Of a stretch of 64,000 bases of DNA, positions 62,744 through 64,000 are shown piece after piece. Within the stretch, counting starts at the first letter, position 1. Every line of letters starts with the position of its first letter. Position numbers and translations under genes: made by a program. Source of the stretch: Paraburkholderia sp. D15 (GTDB lineage: Bacteria; Pseudomonadota; Gammaproteobacteria; Burkholderiales; Burkholderiaceae); contig NZ_CP110395.1 in NCBI RefSeq assembly GCF_029910215.1, positions 3,472,001-3,536,000 on the forward strand, written 5' to 3'. A model generated the notes under the pieces. It was not told the DNA's origin. It was given only the letters and a program-made list of their open reading frames with translations, and did not search any database.

Positions 62744-64000
62744 ATGACCATCGCCGAGACGCTGTTCCGCCCTGACCTGCTCGCCAAATACAGCGCGAAC
62801 GGTCCACGCTATACGTCCTATCCGACCGCGCTGCAGTTCCGCGATACGTTCGATCCCGCCGACTATCTGCGCGCCGCCGCCGACCCGAGCGCGTCCGCGA
62901 CCGACCTGTCGCTGTACTTCCACATTCCGTTTTGCGACACCGTGTGCTTCTACTGCGGCTGCAACAAGATCGCGACGAAAAACCGCGCGCACGCGCGGCC
63001 CTATCTCGAACAACTGAAGCGCGAAATGGCGCTGCAGGCGGCATGCTTCGACACGCGGCGTCCGGTGTCGCAATTGCATCTGGGCGGCGGCACGCCGACC
63101 TTCCTGTCGCACGATGAGATGTCCGAGCTGATCGCCGCGGCGCGCGAGCACTTCACGCTGCGGACCGAGGCCGAGGGCGACGGTGAGTATTCGATCGAAG
63201 TCGATCCGCGCGAGGCATCGCCCGAGACGATCGCGCATCTGCGCAAGCTCGGCTTCAATCGTTTGAGCCTGGGCGTGCAGGATTTCGATCCGCTCGTGCA
63301 GCAAGCGATCAACCGCATTCAGCCGCGCGAGATGACCGCGTCGGTGATGCAGGCCGCGCGCGAGACCGGCTATCACTCGATCGGCGTCGATCTGATCTAT
63401 GGGCTGCCGCATCAAACCGTCGACAGCTTCAGCCGCACGCTCGACACGATGCTCGAACTCGCGCCCGATCGTCTCTCGGTGTTCGCGTACGCGCACATGC
63501 CGCAGCTCTTCAAGATGCAACGGCAGATGGACCCGGCGACGCTGCCCTCGCCCGCCACGCGGCTCGCGATTCTGCGGCGGGTGGTCGAGCGACTGACGGG
63601 CGCGGGCTACGTGTACATCGGCATGGATCATTTCGCGCTGCCCACCGATGAGCTCGCGCGTGCGCAGACGCAACGCACGTTGCATCGCAATTTTCAGGGC
63701 TACAGCACGCGCGCGGAGTGCGATCTGATCGGCTTCGGCGCGTCGTCGATCGGCAAGGTCGGCGACGTCTACGCGCAGAACGTCAAGGATTTGACGGGCT
63801 ACGGGGCGGCGATCGATGCCGGCCGTCTCGCGATCTCGCGCGGCGTGCGTCTCACCGCCGACGACCGGCTGCGCCGCGACGTCATCACGCAGTTGATGTG
63901 CAATCTGGAACTGCGTTTCGACGAATTCGAAGCGACGTACGGCATCCGCTTCGCGCAGACATTCGAGGCCGAGCTGGAGCGCCTGCGCGAATTCGAGGCA
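62744..64000 (+). CDS. hemN: Oxygen-independent coproporphyrinogen III oxidase (cut by the right edge)
   Basis: The first 419 residues are present, about nine tenths of the usual ~457, and run off the window without a stop. The radical SAM motif is YFHIPFCDTVCFYCGCNK, with the fourth Cys that marks true HemN (compare HemW in this window, which lacks it). KYSANGPRYTSYPTALQF is the HemN N-terminus, and LGGGTPTFLSHDEMSEL, GVQDFDPLVQQAINRIQ and GVDLIYGLPHQT are the core blocks. It makes protoporphyrinogen IX precursors without O2. No clear FNR-type site was found in the 230 bp upstream. Confidence 0.95.
   Translation, partial: MTIAETLFRPDLLAKYSANGPRYTSYPTALQFRDTFDPADYLRAAADPSASATDLSLYFHIPFCDTVCFYCGCNKIATKNRAHARPYLEQLKREMALQAACFDTRRPVSQLHLGGGTPTFLSHDEMSELIAAAREHFTLRTEAEGDGEYSIEVDPREASPETIAHLRKLGFNRLSLGVQDFDPLVQQAINRIQPREMTASVMQAARETGYHSIGVDLIYGLPHQTVDSFSRTLDTMLELAPDRLSVFAYAHMPQLFKMQRQMDPATLPSPATRLAILRRVVERLTGAGYVYIGMDHFALPTDELARAQTQRTLHRNFQGYSTRAECDLIGFGASSIGKVGDVYAQNVKDLTGYGAAIDAGRLAISRGVRLTADDRLRRDVITQLMCNLELRFDEFEATYGIRFAQTFEAELERLREFEA

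Overview
The window is a 64-kb piece of a high-GC chromosome from the beta-proteobacterial family Burkholderiaceae, most likely Paraburkholderia or a close relative. The evidence is the third-position GC bias, the yicC-gmk-rpoZ-spoT-greB block, the pepN/fbp pair, an OpcP-type porin, and the ribD-ribE-maeB-ribBA-ribH-nusB order. I see no rRNA, IS element, prophage or CRISPR array. Most of the window is housekeeping core with a few accessory islets. This is judged by eye; no database search was run.

Layout. (1) 1-8677, minus strand: ten tightly overlapping genes form the upstream part of an aryl-polyene-type (APE) pathway and continue off the left edge. They encode a ketosynthase/chain-length-factor-like protein, a PlsC-type acyltransferase, two acyl carrier proteins, a COG4648 membrane protein, an AMP ligase fused to an ApeI/FabZ-like hotdog dehydratase, a glycosyltransferase-2/LpxL-like acyltransferase fusion, a MIO-type aromatic amino-acid ammonia-lyase, a hotdog thioesterase, and the first codons of a probable LolA-like exporter accessory protein. 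(2) 9251-10061: a yybP-ykoY manganese riboswitch precedes a GDT1/UPF0016 cation exporter. (3) 10.2-16.1 kb: DUF4136 lipoprotein, PepN, a HigBA toxin-antitoxin pair, fructose-1,6-bisphosphatase and tRNA-Thr(CGT). (4) 16.2-24.5 kb: a LysR/aldo-keto reductase pair, several small proteins, a secreted chorismate mutase, a DnaQ-GIY-YIG nuclease, a cold-shock protein, a candidate minus-strand sRNA and a porin. (5) 24.6-33.9 kb: greB, two identical tRNA-Arg(ACG) genes, a NinX-like DUF2591 gene, spoT-rpoZ-gmk-yicC, divergent rph-rdgB-hemW, and tRNA-Ser(TGA).

(6) 34.1-36.8 kb: an accessory islet with two paralogous unrecognised proteins (a shared ~63-residue module followed by coiled coils), an exported protein with GNxGVNxAAG repeats, and a small protein. 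(7) 36.9-49.7 kb: a Bcr/CflA efflux pump, a PUA/EVE-like protein, hemL, ribD, ribE, a LysR gene divergent from maeB, a RibBA protein whose GTP cyclohydrolase II half is degenerate, ribH, nusB and an aminotransferase. (8) 49.8-64 kb: a membrane-anchored lytic transglycosylase, ubiD, a LysE exporter, a Thr/Ser dehydratase, small proteins, DUF2520, EthD and YggT proteins, tRNA-Gly(CCC), a small SLT-domain protein, a structured leader or sRNA candidate before trmB, uppP, a DUF1439 lipoprotein, a YkgJ-type Cys-cluster protein, and hemN cut by the right edge.

How the parts relate. The APE block would make an aromatic starter (lyase), activate it (ligase), extend it on ACPs, and attach it to an outer-membrane lipid (acyltransferase/glycosyltransferase). 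The riboflavin genes lie in two nearby groups, and the RibBA here probably needs a separate RibA elsewhere. The items most worth a second look are the APE lyase and fusion enzymes, the paralogous coiled-coil pair with conserved leaders, the 83-nt sRNA candidate at 22845-22927, and the structured RNA before trmB.
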